Assembly: GCA_963691815.1 (NCBI GenBank)
Contig: OY829653.1
Location: 31,227,750-31,291,749 of the forward strand
Reading direction: 5' to 3'
Source of the DNA: Echiichthys vipera
Lineage: Eukaryota; Chordata; Actinopteri; Perciformes; Trachinidae
Length of the DNA stretch: 64,000 nucleotides
In this document: one piece after another, positions 28,640 to 39,410 of the stretch
Layout of the letters: each line of letters begins with the position of its first letter
How positions within the stretch are numbered: position 1 is the stretch's first letter
Notes under the pieces: generated by a model
Seen by the model: the letters and a program-made list of their open reading frames with translations, nothing else
Told to the model about the DNA's origin: nothing
Databases searched by the model: none
Made by a program: the position numbers and the translations under genes

Positions 28640-28893
28640 TCTCTCTGTCTTTTGTCTATCTTTGTGTTTCTCTCTTTCTCTCTCCTTTTCTTCCTCCCCA
28701 ACCGGTCAAGACAGATGTCCGTCCTCCACAGAGCTGGGTCTGTCCGACGTTCCTGCCTGTTATAGGGAAGGTTTTCGTTGCCACCGTACTCTATGGGGGA
28801 ATTGTTGGGTCTTTACCTGCTCTGTAAAGTGTCCTGAGATAACTTTGGTTATGATTTGACACTATAAATAAAATTGAATTGAATTGAATTGAG
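28640..28893 (+). mobile_element. Fish LINE/SINE 3' tail with (GAATT)n
   Basis: CCAACCGGTCAAGACAGATG, then GGTTTTCGTTGCCACC, GTAAAGTGTCCTGAGATAAC and a terminal AAATTGAATTGAATTGAATT are the diagnostic 3' end of a very common fish retroposon. No coding sequence is retained. Confidence 0.65.
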
Positions 28894-29579
28894 AGCAGAG
28901 AGATCAATCCAGTGCATCAACTATTGAAAAGGAAACAAAGTTATAAAAACCACAAGCTTAAAAAATGTTTACAAATACAAAATAAACACATGTATATGGT
29001 TTACCAGTATCTGTGCCCCAGCATCCCTCAGTGGTCACGTCAGTCCTGAACCGAAACATAAATAAATAAAATCTACTTAAAATATCTTGCATGTACTGTT
29101 AGCATTTCCACACAGGTTAAAATACTTAACACAAAGAGCGTTGGCCGCACACAGATATATGGTTACCTTGCTGCGACACAAACAAAAGGCTAGCACAAAC
29201 CTGAGCTTTTCCATGCTAACAATGTTTAGGCCTACTGAGCATTACCATCAGTTTTGCAGTTTCACCCTGTATGAGGGAGAGCACACCACACCGGGTGCTG
29301 CAGCCAAGTCAAAAAGGGCTCTCCGCTGAGACACACGGCACTTTATCACTTCCTGCTTAACACCTGGTGACATGGCCGCAGGCAATCAACTGGTCATATG
29401 ACTATGTGTCCATGGCAAGTATCACACTATCCCACATTTGACATGTGTTTTTCACTACAATAACGTTAATAAAACGATTAAATGCACTCAGTGGCACTCA
29501 TAATTTCTCTTATTTTCATAGGAAAAATTTGGCTAGTTGTATCCCATTGTCTTGTGATCAAAAAAGATTTAGAACCCTG

Positions 29580-29587
29580 CTAACAAG
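29580..29587. repeat. hAT target-site duplication (right)
   Basis: CTAACAAG; see the partner at 25,486-25,493. Confidence 0.72.
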
Positions 29588-30369
29588 CTAACTGAAAAAT
29601 TGTGTTTACACCATTAAATGAACATTTCAGCACCTACAAGTGTCACTTGTTGTTTGCACATTAACATTTACAATAACCACTGTATGTCTACATCCATACA
29701 AGAGAGAACACTGACATAAATACACAATAATTGTAAGCAGTGCTACACTTTGCAACTCACCTCGATCGCACGTCTCTTAAACTGGCAGCGTTTCTAACAT
29801 ACACTTGGCATTCATAAACTGCCACTAAAAGAGGGCGCTGTAGAGCCACTAAACTCCCTAAAATATATTTCCAATACAAGGAAAGTGGAATCCTTACCCA
29901 CTGTGTAACACATGGATACTTTTCACCGGGGGGTCAAAAACCTGGAGATATAGTCCCTGAAAATTAGAGTTTCTTCTAGTCAGACAAATTAGTTGTATGG
30001 TAAGGATGTCCTCTTCCCTTTTCCTAACTGACAGATTCGTCTGTACTCCAGCCTTCCTCAGAGCTGCTGTTTTCTTCTGGGTATGACGTGTTTCATGAAA
30101 ACAGCTTACCGGGCCGGGAAACTTCAAAATAAAGTTAGACCAGCCTCATTCCGGGTATTCGACCATAGTGGAAACCCACCTACGATTATTATTGGACTTT
30201 TTCATGCAAAAATGTCATTAAAATGCTGTTTTCAGTCCCTCAAATATGGAGCTTTTCTTTTCATATATTCCATGGTCTCATATACCATACATTCCAAGCA
30301 GTTTCAAGCACTTTATTCAAAATCCAAGCCTTTTAAAATCATTTTTAAACCTTGAAAACACCACACTAA
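29588..30369. other. Intergenic, no gene seen
   Basis: AT-rich sequence without a recognisable gene. It ends with TAA, the 3-bp target duplication of the next MITE. Confidence 0.45.
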
Positions 30370-30963
30370 GGGTGCACTCACACTGTCCATCCATACTGTT
30401 CCCCCGGACGTTTCAAGGCTAAAGTCTAGTTCCTTTGACCAGTGTGAGTGCAACCGTACTGCGCCTAAGAGCGTTACGCTTGCCGCCACGGCCCCTTTGG
30501 GAGGGGTGGGCTTTTGTAAAGCACGTTTTCACATGTACGAGCACGAGCCAACGGCGGTTCTGAAGTCATTTAATGTGCACTTGTTCGGACATAGAAAAAA
30601 GAAGGCCGGACCATGCGCGGACATACATTTAAAACAATGGCGGCGAAAGGTTCACGTTGGTGTGATGCGAAGGTGGAGTGTTTACTGCAGATTTGGTCGA
30701 ATGAAAACATTCAAAAACAGTCGACAAGACGCACAAAAACTGTGAGGTCTATGGAAAGATTTGTAAACAAAGCGACGCATCGCGATGACGTCCATCAATG
30801 CGTGTGACGTGTTACGGCGTGATGACGTTTAGGCAGCAAGAAGCATTCGTGCGAGGCCCAGGTAGTGTGAGTACAAACGGGCCTGACCCGTGGGGGGAGA
30901 GGGAGGGGGGGGAAGTACCCTAAAGCACGGGGCACGGTACGGACGGACAGTGTGAGTGCACCC
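30370..30963 (+). mobile_element. Harbinger-type MITE, copy D
   Basis: 594 bp with termini GGGTGCACTCACACTGTCC and GGACAGTGTGAGTGCACCC, flanked on both sides by TAA, a clean 3-bp target duplication as for PIF/Harbinger. Its orientation is opposite to copies A-C. The Myb-like frame starts at 30,637 but is shifted by loss of one base within CAGTCGACAAGACGC, the same change as in copy F. Confidence 0.9.
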
Positions 30964-30966
30964 TAA

Positions 30967-32229
30967 AATTCAAGTGTTGTTAAGGATTTACAGCACGAAC
31001 CCTGCACATATTCCAATTTATGAAAATTCCTACTACACGTCTCAGATCTTTTATTTTTTTACCTAATCATATTTAATTACAAAGTGAAATGGCAATTCTT
31101 GTAACTCAATCCAATGAATCCTGAATCTAATGCTTGCAGCCTAGGCTATTGTTTTGCATGACTGTGGTTTAACTTTGTGGTGAACACAACCAGGTTACAA
31201 TTTATTAGTCAAGCCTCATCATTCATATTCTTATAAGAGCTGTTCTGTTGTAAAGGTGGCCCAACTTCTGCTTTATTGTTCTTTGAGCTGGTGGACAGAT
31301 TACTAACATCTTATGAAAACATGACTAATAACAAATCACTTCCATACATGCTGGGTCTGTATACATATATGTAATGTAAACATATGTTTCCAATGCCAAT
31401 AAAGCCCTTTTGAATTGAACTGGGATTACCATGTGTGGCCAATCTTCCTGCTCAGTGAAGAAGCAGTCTATCTTCTGTTAAGGTGAGTGAATGAAGCTCC
31501 CAGCAGAAGTGTGTCAGCTGTCTGTCACCTCCTCCTCTTTTACATCCACCCTTCATCCCCTCCTCCTCTGTCCTCCTTCCTCAGCAGGGTTAATGGCTAC
31601 TGCAGCTACCCTTGTTCAACACATACACCCACAATTTTGCACACATGGCCACTTTCCCTTCTACTATGCAAACCCTGCAGCATCCACACGCGCTACGCGG
31701 TTTCCAGCTCACCGTAACCTAAGCGCTAGGCCAGCTGGCTGTGGCTTAGCTGTGTGGCATGAATCTGCCGTAGATTGATGCATGGTGTGGGCTGATGGAG
31801 TGATTTACAAACAGCAACTAGCGCTATTATAAGCATTTTATCAACATGATGATACCGGTCAATCACGTTAGCCTCATACACAATATGTGACTACTATCAT
31901 TACCAAAGACAATATGCCAATTTTGTCTATATGCATTCTTTTTAAAACGTAAAAACAATGAAAACAAGAAACTTGCAGATTACCGCATGAATTTTTGCTG
32001 CGTGTAGATCTTCAACCTCCTGCTGTCTGTCATACAGTTCACATGTTGAAGAAAAAATAAATGATTACTGTCCATCAGTTGCAAAACAAAGTTGGAAGAG
32101 GACAGATAAAAAAGAGGGCAAATATACAAAAGACTTGTGAACTTAAAAAGAAAAAAGTAAGGTGCAATAAAGTGTAATGAAAACATTTTAAATATATATT
32201 ATGCCAAAAACAGGTTTACTAGTATGGAT
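30967..32229. other. Intergenic; retroposon tail at 31,335-31,420
   Basis: AATGCCAATAAAGCCCTTTT then GAATTGAA at 31,394-31,421 resembles another fish retroposon 3' end. The rest shows no coding or repeat structure that I can name. The pyrimidine-rich stretch at 31,520-31,590 is not a recognised exon. Confidence 0.4.
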
Positions 32230-33161
32230 GATAAATATAGAATAGAATAGAAATACTTTATTGATCCCAAGCTGGGAAATTTCAGTGTAACAGCAGCATT
32301 AGACACAGACACATCAAAGCTTTAATATAAAAATACAATATAAAAGATACCTAAAAGATAAAATGTATAAATAAGCGGACTAATTGCAGTGCAAATGTAA
32401 ACATATAATAATCTAAGATGCAGTGGACAGATTATGAGAAAACATAAGGTGCTTCTGATTGTATTGTTCTGAACAGTGGAACTGTTATTGTACAGTGTGA
32501 TGTATGTGGCAGGAAAGATTTCCTGTATCTGTCCCTTCGACAGTGGAGCTGGAGCAGCTTGTGTGAGAAGGTGCTGTGCTGTCTGACCACTGTGTGATGG
32601 AGAGGCTCGCTGATCATTGTCTATGAATGATCACAGTTTGTTCAACGTTCTCCTCTCCACCACAGACTCAAAAGACTCCAGCCTGAGACCAAGTACAGAA
32701 CCAGCCTTCTGGATGATTTTATCAAGTCTGTTGGTGTCACTGGCTCTGATGCAGCCGCCCCAACACACAGCAGCAAAGAAAATGGCGCTAGCAGCAACTG
32801 ACTGGTAGAAGATCTGCTCATCCCCTTCTTGTACACAGCCTCGGTGTTAGATTTCCAGTCCAGTCTGTTGTCGATCACCACTCCCAAGTATTTGTAGTCC
32901 TCCACCTCCTCCACCACCTCCCCCCTGATCCGTAGTGGCTGTGAAGGCATCCTCTCCTTCCTGCCTGAAGTCGACCACCATCTCTCTGGTCTTGTTGCCG
33001 TTCAGCCTCAGGTGATTCTGTTCGGACCACTCTACAAAGTTGTCTACCAGTGTCCTGTACCCACCCTCATCCTCTCCCTTTACACACCCAACAACAGCTG
33101 AGTCATCAGAAAACTTCTGCAGGTGACATGACTCAGTGTTGTACTGAAAGTACAACAGTTG
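32230..33161 (-). pseudogene. L2/Rex1-like LINE ORF2, 3' half and tail
   Basis: Minus-strand coding with frame changes: FQYNTESCHLQKFSDDSAVV (the FSDD catalytic box, near 33,110), NHLRLNGNKTREMVVDFRQ, EVVEDYKYLGVVIDNRLDW, then RDRYRKSFLPHTSH near the C-terminus. The 3' UTR ends in a GAATAGAATAGAAATAC-type tail (plus-strand view, 32,240-32,256). The upstream half is displaced to 38,708-39,990 by an LTR element inserted at GTTG. A poly-Gly run at about 32,890-32,920 reflects a (CCT/CAC)n-like expansion. Confidence 0.82.
33158..33161. repeat. Target-site duplication GTTG (left)
   Basis: GTTG before the left LTR and again at 38,708-38,711 after the right LTR. If the LTR is taken to start one base later, the duplication becomes GTTGT (5 bp). 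Confidence 0.85.
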
Positions 33162-34472
33162 TGTAGGTGCAACCGGCGCCCAAAGATGATGGTTCATTTT
33201 CTGGATTAACTCGAACTGTCAGTTTGATTAAAAGTAAAACCTACAGCCTGCTGGAACAAAGACCTCAAAATGCCTTCACCCCCACAACAGGTCACACCCA
33301 GGTGTGAATCCTCCAAGGCACCCAAACTGTTCATTGGCTGAATTGACCCCCAGGTGATGACATCATCCGGGCCTATATAAAGTGAAGCACACAATCTCTC
33401 GCTCTTTTTCTACTGAATCTTTTCTACTGGATCTTTCGACCGGATCCTCCTGCTCTTCTCCAACTCTACGCGTCCCTGCGGATCCAGGAGACCAGCTGCC
33501 CGCTGTCCCCTCGGCCCTGGACCTGGCCTATGGCGTGGGATCACCACAAAGGTTAACCAACCGGTTATCCTCAACTGAGCACAGCACAGAGCGATCCGAA
33601 TCCTCTTTTGCCTAAGAGCCACAAATAAGACAAGAACCTCTTCACCACGGAGCTTCCTTTCTTCACCCAACCACTGGCATCAAGCAATGCGCAACATCTC
33701 CTATCTCATGGACTGGTAACTAATCACCAACTGGGCATTACTTCATGTTATAGGACTTTATGAACGGCTAGATACCATTTTAACTTTGTCATAAGAACTG
33801 AGAGATCAGGCTTCCGGCCTTTGTGTAACAAAGAGAATGTTCACACCTTCTTCGAGCCCCCACCTCTTCTCTTTGTCTCTCTCTCTCTCACACACACACA
33901 CACACGCACACACACACACATACACACAAACATACGTTTGCTGTTAGCTTTAGTTAGTTTATTGTGTTTTGTTTGTTGCATTTATTAATTTGTTAATAAA
34001 TGTTTGTGTTTACCATATGTCTGATTATTTAATATTACACAAAGATGAATGAGCCAGCTTCTACTAAGAAAAGAACTTCTTAAATCCTTCAACTAATTAA
34101 ACTATTACATTTATCGGTGTTTAACCCTTAATTATTAGTTTAATATATTTTATGAGACTTTAATATTAGTTATCACTCCGTCTATGACGGTGGTGCCCCG
34201 AGGAACTCTGGTTTGACTAGAGTCATTTTTATTATTATCTTTGATAATTATTGGTGATAACTAATATTTCCTTGATTAACGGTAAGTTTATTGAGAATAC
34301 TTAATCTCATAATCTGAACGTGAGTCAAGGCACTATATTTGATTGGTTCTCCGTGTGACGTTTTTAATAAATTGAAGTTATTAATTTTTAGTAATTTTTC
34401 TTTATTAATTTTCCTTATCAAATATTTCATTTGATAGTCACTATTGATCCAATTAAACCCAAAGTACCTACA
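33162..34472 (+). repeat. Gag-only element 5' LTR
   Basis: 1,311 bp, TG...CA ends (TGTAGGTGCAACC to AAAGTACCTACA). It has TATATAA at 33,374-33,380 and AATAAA at 33,995-34,000, so U3 is about 240 bp and R/U5 is long. It contains a (CA)n tract at 33,891-33,930 and a TGGTGCCCCG word at 34,191-34,200 that repeats the start of the primer-binding site. A 77-codon frame present in both LTRs is probably incidental. Confidence 0.93.
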
Positions 34473-34630
34473 TTGGTGCCCCGTGTGAGGCTTAGTTATG
34501 TTGGCTTGGCAATAATTCATAATTGTGTGATATTAATATTCGTCATATTTTTGGACATTTTACAATTTTTGGATTTTTCATCCAAAATTTTCCAAAAGTC
34601 GTTCCATTTAACCCCACTTGTCTTCCACAG
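34282..34630 (+). other. Possible leader intron of gag-only element
   Basis: ACG/GTAAGT at 34,279-34,287 is a strong splice-donor match in the LTR, downstream of the TATA box. TTGTCTTCCACAG/GAG at 34,618-34,633 is a good acceptor with a pyrimidine stretch. Splicing would remove 349 nt that include the end of U5 and the primer-binding site, and leave gag intact. This is inference from consensus matches only. Confidence 0.35.
34474..34491 (+). other. Primer-binding site of gag-only element
   Basis: TGGTGCCCCGTGTGAGGC lies one base after the LTR end, where a primer-binding site is expected, and it begins with TGG, complementary to a tRNA CCA end. I could not name the tRNA with certainty. Confidence 0.75.
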
Positions 34631-35295
34631 GAGTAGACATCCAACTGTACTTACAAACAAGTACAAAGTGGTGTTATTTGATTAATTCCAAATTTAGCTA
34701 AAGCGATTTGAGAATATTGATAACCTCTGTAAGCCTGATAGTTACCCTTAAGATTTTGCTATTGCTGCTAGCTATTGAAGTTTGGTTTAGCATTGGAATA
34801 TCACATATTCAATGCAATCCAATGAGTCTTGCCAGAAATTGTTGCTAAATAAAGTGCTCCTTCCCCTTAACTCATAGCGTGCCCCCGGCCCTATGAACCC
34901 GAGAGCGTGAACTGTTGGAACTGCCTTGCATTTCAACCTGAGTGGAGATAGATAGAGCCACAGTGTGCTACCAGCCCTGTGAAATAAAGTTACATACCCA
35001 GCTGTTTCTTCCATGTGTCTCAGCTTGAGTAGTACTTTATAGATATTATTCCCTGACTGACTGCCCTGCATCTCAGTTAGTGTAAATTCTGGTCCCAGAA
35101 CCACATGGTGCTGTAGTTGCCCCTCCCCGCGCAGGAAGCAAGCTACCCACATAGTGTAGATCAGAGGAACTGTTGTTTTAGGCTAGTGTACTACCCAATT
35201 TACATCACAAGGTGTCTGCCAAGCAACACCAGAGCCAAAACAATTGCATTGTTGTCCTAGACAACAAGTTTTTATCTCACCTTCCATTTTAAACA

Positions 35296-36810
35296 ATGGA
35301 GAACCCAAGTGTAGAGAATTTAATTTCTTCCCTAGCACAGAGCCTTAAACCTGGCTACCCTGAGTTCATTAACACATTGAACTTAAGTGAGTGCAGTAAA
35401 GAAATAGACTCCCTTCTCAGCGACACATCTAAAGGGTCAGTGTTGAAATGTTTGCTCCTGAACTTCCACCGGCAAATTAACATTGTCTGTCAGAGCAAAA
35501 TAGCATTAGAAAAGGAGATAGAATCCCTTAAAGCTCAAAATGCTAATCTCATCAGTGAAGTTCAGATAGCAAATCACAAAGTCCTGCGTTATTTAGAAGA
35601 TTTGCACTCAGCAGAGTCACAGCTCTTCTCCCACAAAAAGGAATTGTTAGGGCTTAGATCAGAAACTCTTGCCCCACCAAAGTCGTTCAGCCTTGCTGAT
35701 TCTGGCTTTTCAAATTCAAATTCCTCCCTCAATGAGAGATTAACGCCCTCTCCAGAGCAGACCAAGGAAGTTCAGTCCTGCTCTACCTCCTCACAGCATC
35801 ACTTTGAGAGTGATGACAGAGCTAGCATAGTCTTGCCTTCACAAACGGTGACCTCACAATGTCCCCGCCTTGAAGAGCTTGAGCTTCTAGCTAAAGATAT
35901 GGACGTGTTTGATCCAGACAACTGCGATCATAACATTGAGGACCATTTTAGGGAATTAGATCAAAATCTAATTGACCTGCCCAATGCAACACAGAGAGAG
36001 AAAGTTAAACTTGTGTGGAAAACCAGCTCAAAAGCTGTCCGCAAAGTTATACAGTCTCAACCTGCCAGAGTCAGAAATGACTACAATGAGCTCCGTCATG
36101 CACTGACAGAAGAATTTGCTTCTACTGCAGACGAAATCGCTTCTTTGGTTGCAGCTAGTCAAATAAAACATTCCCGTCAAGAGAGTCCCAGAGACTATTA
36201 CAGACGTTTGAGACACGTATACTTCCAAGGAAGGAATGCACCAGGCTTAGAAGAGAACCCAACTTTTAAGTCCCTGTACTTGCAGAATCTTCATCCTTGT
36301 ATACGTACACACGTTATTCTTGAGACAAGAAAAGATAACCTCTCTCTTAACGAGGTTAGGAAAATAGCACAGGTGGCTTGGGAAACTGTTGTCAATTGCA
36401 AAGCAAGGGAAACAACATCTGCTTCCAGCAGCTCAAACACCGTGAGGTCACACAGACCTTCTGTCTCAAAACCCCATCCTCAGAACAGATCGAAAGGGGG
36501 GGACAAAACACAGCATAGGGACGCAGAGCGTAAACGCCCTGTCCGCCAGCTGCCACGGGATAGTCATGCCCAGAGCAGGAGCTGTAGAAGGCCATACTCT
36601 GAGATCCTGGCCCAGCATAATGACCTGCCAAACCACTGCTCAGACGATGACCACAGCATCTCTGACCGCAGTTCAGAACCCGACAGTGACAGCGCCTCTG
36701 AGTGTCTTTCTGTACACGGCTACAGGCAGTGTTACAGCCCTGAGCCACGAGTGAAGACGAACTTCAAACAACAGAGCTCCAGAGTCCGCTCCTCTCGGTT
36801 TTGTAGGTAA
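35296..36810 (+). CDS. Gag protein of gag-only LTR element
   Basis: Intact 504-residue frame from ATG to TAA. Residues 64-125 are rich in heptad-like Leu/Ile with charged residues (a coiled coil). 190-370 resemble a Ty3-type capsid: helices with HFRELDQNLIDLP, KLVWKTSSKAVRKVI, NELRHALTEEF and SPRDYYRRLRHVYFQG, the last being like the major homology region. 375-435 are basic and Ser/Arg-rich, probably RNA-binding. 446-472 are acidic and Ser-rich. No CCHC zinc knuckle is present, nor protease, nor frameshift site. The protein would assemble particles that package the element's RNA. Full length with no stops argues for recent selection or very recent insertion. The family identity is inferred. 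Confidence 0.82.
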   Translation: MENPSVENLISSLAQSLKPGYPEFINTLNLSECSKEIDSLLSDTSKGSVLKCLLLNFHRQINIVCQSKIALEKEIESLKAQNANLISEVQIANHKVLRYLEDLHSAESQLFSHKKELLGLRSETLAPPKSFSLADSGFSNSNSSLNERLTPSPEQTKEVQSCSTSSQHHFESDDRASIVLPSQTVTSQCPRLEELELLAKDMDVFDPDNCDHNIEDHFRELDQNLIDLPNATQREKVKLVWKTSSKAVRKVIQSQPARVRNDYNELRHALTEEFASTADEIASLVAASQIKHSRQESPRDYYRRLRHVYFQGRNAPGLEENPTFKSLYLQNLHPCIRTHVILETRKDNLSLNEVRKIAQVAWETVVNCKARETTSASSSSNTVRSHRPSVSKPHPQNRSKGGDKTQHRDAERKRPVRQLPRDSHAQSRSCRRPYSEILAQHNDLPNHCSDDDHSISDRSSEPDSDSASECLSVHGYRQCYSPEPRVKTNFKQQSSRVRSSRFCR

Positions 36811-37398
36811 CAGTCCGTCTGCACTGATAGTAAGATTAATGCAAGCTCAGCAGCCTTACTTTTCATACAGTTAAATTGGTAAACTTTGATTTGTTAGCAG
36901 CCGCAGCAAACTCAATAAGACCCAAATTGTAATTGGACTTAACACCTTGTACAAACTTTGCAAATACTTTTGGATCAACTCCTTGTATTTTGTAATAAGC
37001 TCACTGGTAAACACTAGTTTAGGACACATCTCATGATTGAAGCACCAGTCATACACCTGTCCTCATGCAACTGACAGCTGCATATCATCTGTATGTCACC
37101 CTAAGTCATTTACATAACTAACACTTCTGTTCTCACTAACCTGACGAGTAGTTGAGAAACAATGTTTATTATGTATTTCGTATAGTGCCATTGTCATGTT
37201 TAGATTTTGTTTTGTAGCTTTTGTTCTTGCCTAGTCGAGATATTAGTAGTGTTTAGCCAATTCCCAGTTGGTGAAATAACTGCCCAAAACGTTGCAAACA
37301 CTAAATGAACTGACAAATGAACTCTGTACATCTATGGACTGTGAAAGATGCCCTTAAAACCGCACATCGGGTGCAGTCTCAAGGACATCGGGGGGATA
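36811..37398 (+). other. 3' untranslated region of gag-only element
   Basis: 588 bp with no long open frame. Just before the right LTR is GGACATCGGGGGGATA, a purine-rich stretch at the expected place for a polypurine tract (about 37,383-37,398). No pol motifs occur in any frame. Confidence 0.75.
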
Positions 37399-38707
37399 TG
37401 TAGGTGCAACCGGCGCCCAAAGATGATGGTTCATTTTCTGGATTAACTCGAACTGTCAGTTTGATTAAAAGTAAAACCTACAGCCTGCTGGAACAAAGAC
37501 CTCAAAATGCCTTCACCCCCACAACAGGTCACACCCAGGTGTGAATCCTCCAAGGCACCCAAACTGTTCATTGGCTGAATTGACCCCCAGGTGATGACAT
37601 CATCCGGGCCTATATAAAGTGAAGCACACAATCTCTCGCTCTTTTTCTACTGAATCTTTTCTACTGGATCTTTCGACCGGATCCTCCTGCTCTTCTCCAA
37701 CTCTACGCGTCCCTGCGGATCCAGGAGACCAGCTGCCCGCTGTCCCCTCGGCCCTGGACCTGGCCTATGGCGTGGGATCACCACAAAGGTTAACCAACCG
37801 GTTATCCTCAACTGAGCACAGCACAGAGCGATCCGAATCCTCTTTTGCCTAAGAGCCACAAATAAGACAAGAACCTCTTCACCACGGAGCTTCCTTTCTT
37901 CACCCAACCACTGGCATCAAGCAATGCGCAACATCTCCTATCTCATGGACTGGTAACTAATCACCAACTGGGCATTACTTCATGTTATAGGACTTTATGA
38001 ACGGCTAGATACCATTTTAACTTTGTCATAAGAACTGAGAGATCAGGCTTCCGGCCTTTGTGTAACAAAGAGAATGTTCACACCTTCTTCGAGCCCCCAC
38101 CTCTTCTCTTTGTCTCTCTCTCTCTCACACACACACACACACGCACACACACACACATACACACAAACATACGTTTGCTGTTAGCTTTAGTTAGTTTATT
38201 GTGTTTTGTTTGTTGCATTTATTAATTTGTTAATAAATGTTTGTGTTTACCATATGTCTGATTATTTAATATTACACAAAGATGAATGAGCCAGCTTCTA
38301 CTAAGAAAAGAACTTCTTAAATCCTTCAACTAATTAAACTATTACATTTATCGGTGTTTAACCCTTAATTATTAGTTTAATATATTTTATGAGACTTTAA
38401 TATTAGTTATCACTCCGTCTATGACGGTGGTGCCCCGAGGAACTCTGGTTTGACTAGTCATTTTTATTATTATCTTTGATAATTATTGGTGATAACTAAT
38501 ATTTCCTTGATTAACGGTAAGTTTATTGAGAATACTTAATCTCATAATCTGAACGTGAGTCAAGGCACTATATTTGATTGGTTCTCCGTGTGACGTTTTT
38601 AATAAATTGAAGTTATTAATTTTTAGTAATTTTTCTTTATTAATTTTCCTTATCAAATATTTCATTTGATAGTCACTATTGATCCAATTAAACCCAAAGT
38701 ACCTACA
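37399..38707 (+). repeat. Gag-only element 3' LTR
   Basis: 1,309 bp, matching the 5' LTR except for an AG deletion. TATATAA is at 37,611-37,617 and AATAAA at 38,232-38,237; the latter would end the transcript. Confidence 0.93.
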
Positions 38708-38979
38708 GTTGTATAAGGTGAAGAAGAAGGGAGAAAATCACAGTTCTCTGTGGAGCTCCTGTATCACTGACCACTACGTCAGACAGGACACTGCCCAGAC
38801 GGACAAACTGTGGCCTGCCAGTCAAGTAGTCAGTAATCCAGGAGATCATCGAGTCCTCAACACCCACCACCCGCAGCTCTCACCCATGAACAGAGGCTGA
38901 ATGGTGTTGAAAGCACAGGAGAAATCAAAGAACGTGATTCTTACAGTGCCTCCCCCACCATCCAGATGCATATGGGCTA
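38708..38979 (-). pseudogene. L2/Rex1-like LINE ORF2, middle part
   Basis: Continues the LINE at 33,161 after the inserted element. On the minus strand it encodes TVRITFFDFSCAFNTIQPLF (the palm DFSxAFNTI motif, about 38,957-38,898), followed by a WITDYLT-like region and the PQGTVLS-like region with damage. It begins with GTTG, the target duplication of the LTR element, and ends at GGCTA (38,975-38,979), where a solo LTR is inserted. Confidence 0.78.
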
Positions 38980-39410
38980 TGTTAGAATAATTGTACATAA
39001 AGTAATCCCATATTTACTCCAATTATCTTTACATTTAAACTAACATTACTTGGTGTGTGTGTAGAGCCAATTCGTGCTGAGTGGTTGCAGGTAAAGGAAA
39101 TCAGATAAGCGTGACTGTTAATGAGTCACCAAAAACACACAGACACAAACACAGACCCTGCTCAACTGATTAAGGACAGGATATGTCTTGAGTTGCAGCT
39201 ATGTGACCCTCACCTTAAGAATGGTAATTCATTGTAAACATTGTAACCACCAAAAGCCAATAAAATCAAGGGGTCCGGCAGAGATTACCTCAGATCGGTA
39301 GGAGATTTGTAACTGAGCAGATCTCTGTCCGTTCTCCTTGCAAGTAAAATAACTCTTGTCTTTCTCTCTTTTGTTAAGTTTTGGGTGTTTTAGGTTGCTT
39401 GAACCTTACA
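38980..39410. mobile_element. Solo LTR, 431 bp
   Basis: TGTTAGAATAATTG...CTTGAACCTTACA with exact GGCTA on both sides (38,975-38,979 and 39,411-39,415), inside the LINE reading frame. It contains CCAATAAAATC near 39,258 and an AAAATAACTCTTGTC stretch near the 3' end, as in U5 regions of retroviral or Ty3 LTRs. No internal sequence remains, so it is the product of LTR-LTR recombination or a very short element. It is unrelated to the two LTR pairs in this window. Orientation is likely plus. Confidence 0.8.

Larger units (their letters stand above)
25494..29579. mobile_element. hAT-like element carrying a minisatellite
   Basis: Perfect 13-bp terminal inverted repeats (CAGGGTTCTAAAT at the left, ATTTAGAACCCTG at the right) and a 7/8 eight-base target duplication define a 4.09-kb element. 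No transposase is recognisable inside it. It carries a ~1-kb minisatellite (25,797-26,790), a Harbinger-type MITE (27,145-27,673), a ~50-bp tandem repeat (28,125-28,342) and a LINE/SINE-type tail (28,640-28,893). The right end also matches a separate terminus at 43,234. It is best read as a non-autonomous or internally replaced hAT element. Confidence 0.72.
33162..38707 (+). mobile_element. Gag-only LTR retrotransposon, young
   Basis: 5,546 bp: LTR 33,162-34,472, primer-binding site, a leader of about 0.8 kb, one intact 504-codon Gag frame (35,296-36,810), a 588-bp 3' region and LTR 37,399-38,707. The LTRs differ, as far as I can see, by one 2-bp indel (AG, near 34,221). There is no protease, reverse transcriptase, RNase H or integrase, and the space after gag is too short and closed to hold them. 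The target duplication is GTTG. This is the structure of a TR-GAG-type non-autonomous element that would need enzymes from a partner. Confidence 0.9.

Noticed and set aside
33382..33615. 77-codon frame identical at 37,619-37,852, with antisense 86- and 62-codon frames
   Set aside because: They are inside the LTR pair of the gag-only element. Identity reflects recent reverse transcription, not selection. The 77-codon frame starts just after the TATA box and would be in the leader.
35296..36810. Domesticated host gag gene (PEG10/ARC-like)
   Set aside because: It is flanked by near-identical LTRs with a target duplication, so it is a mobile-element gene and not a fixed host gene.
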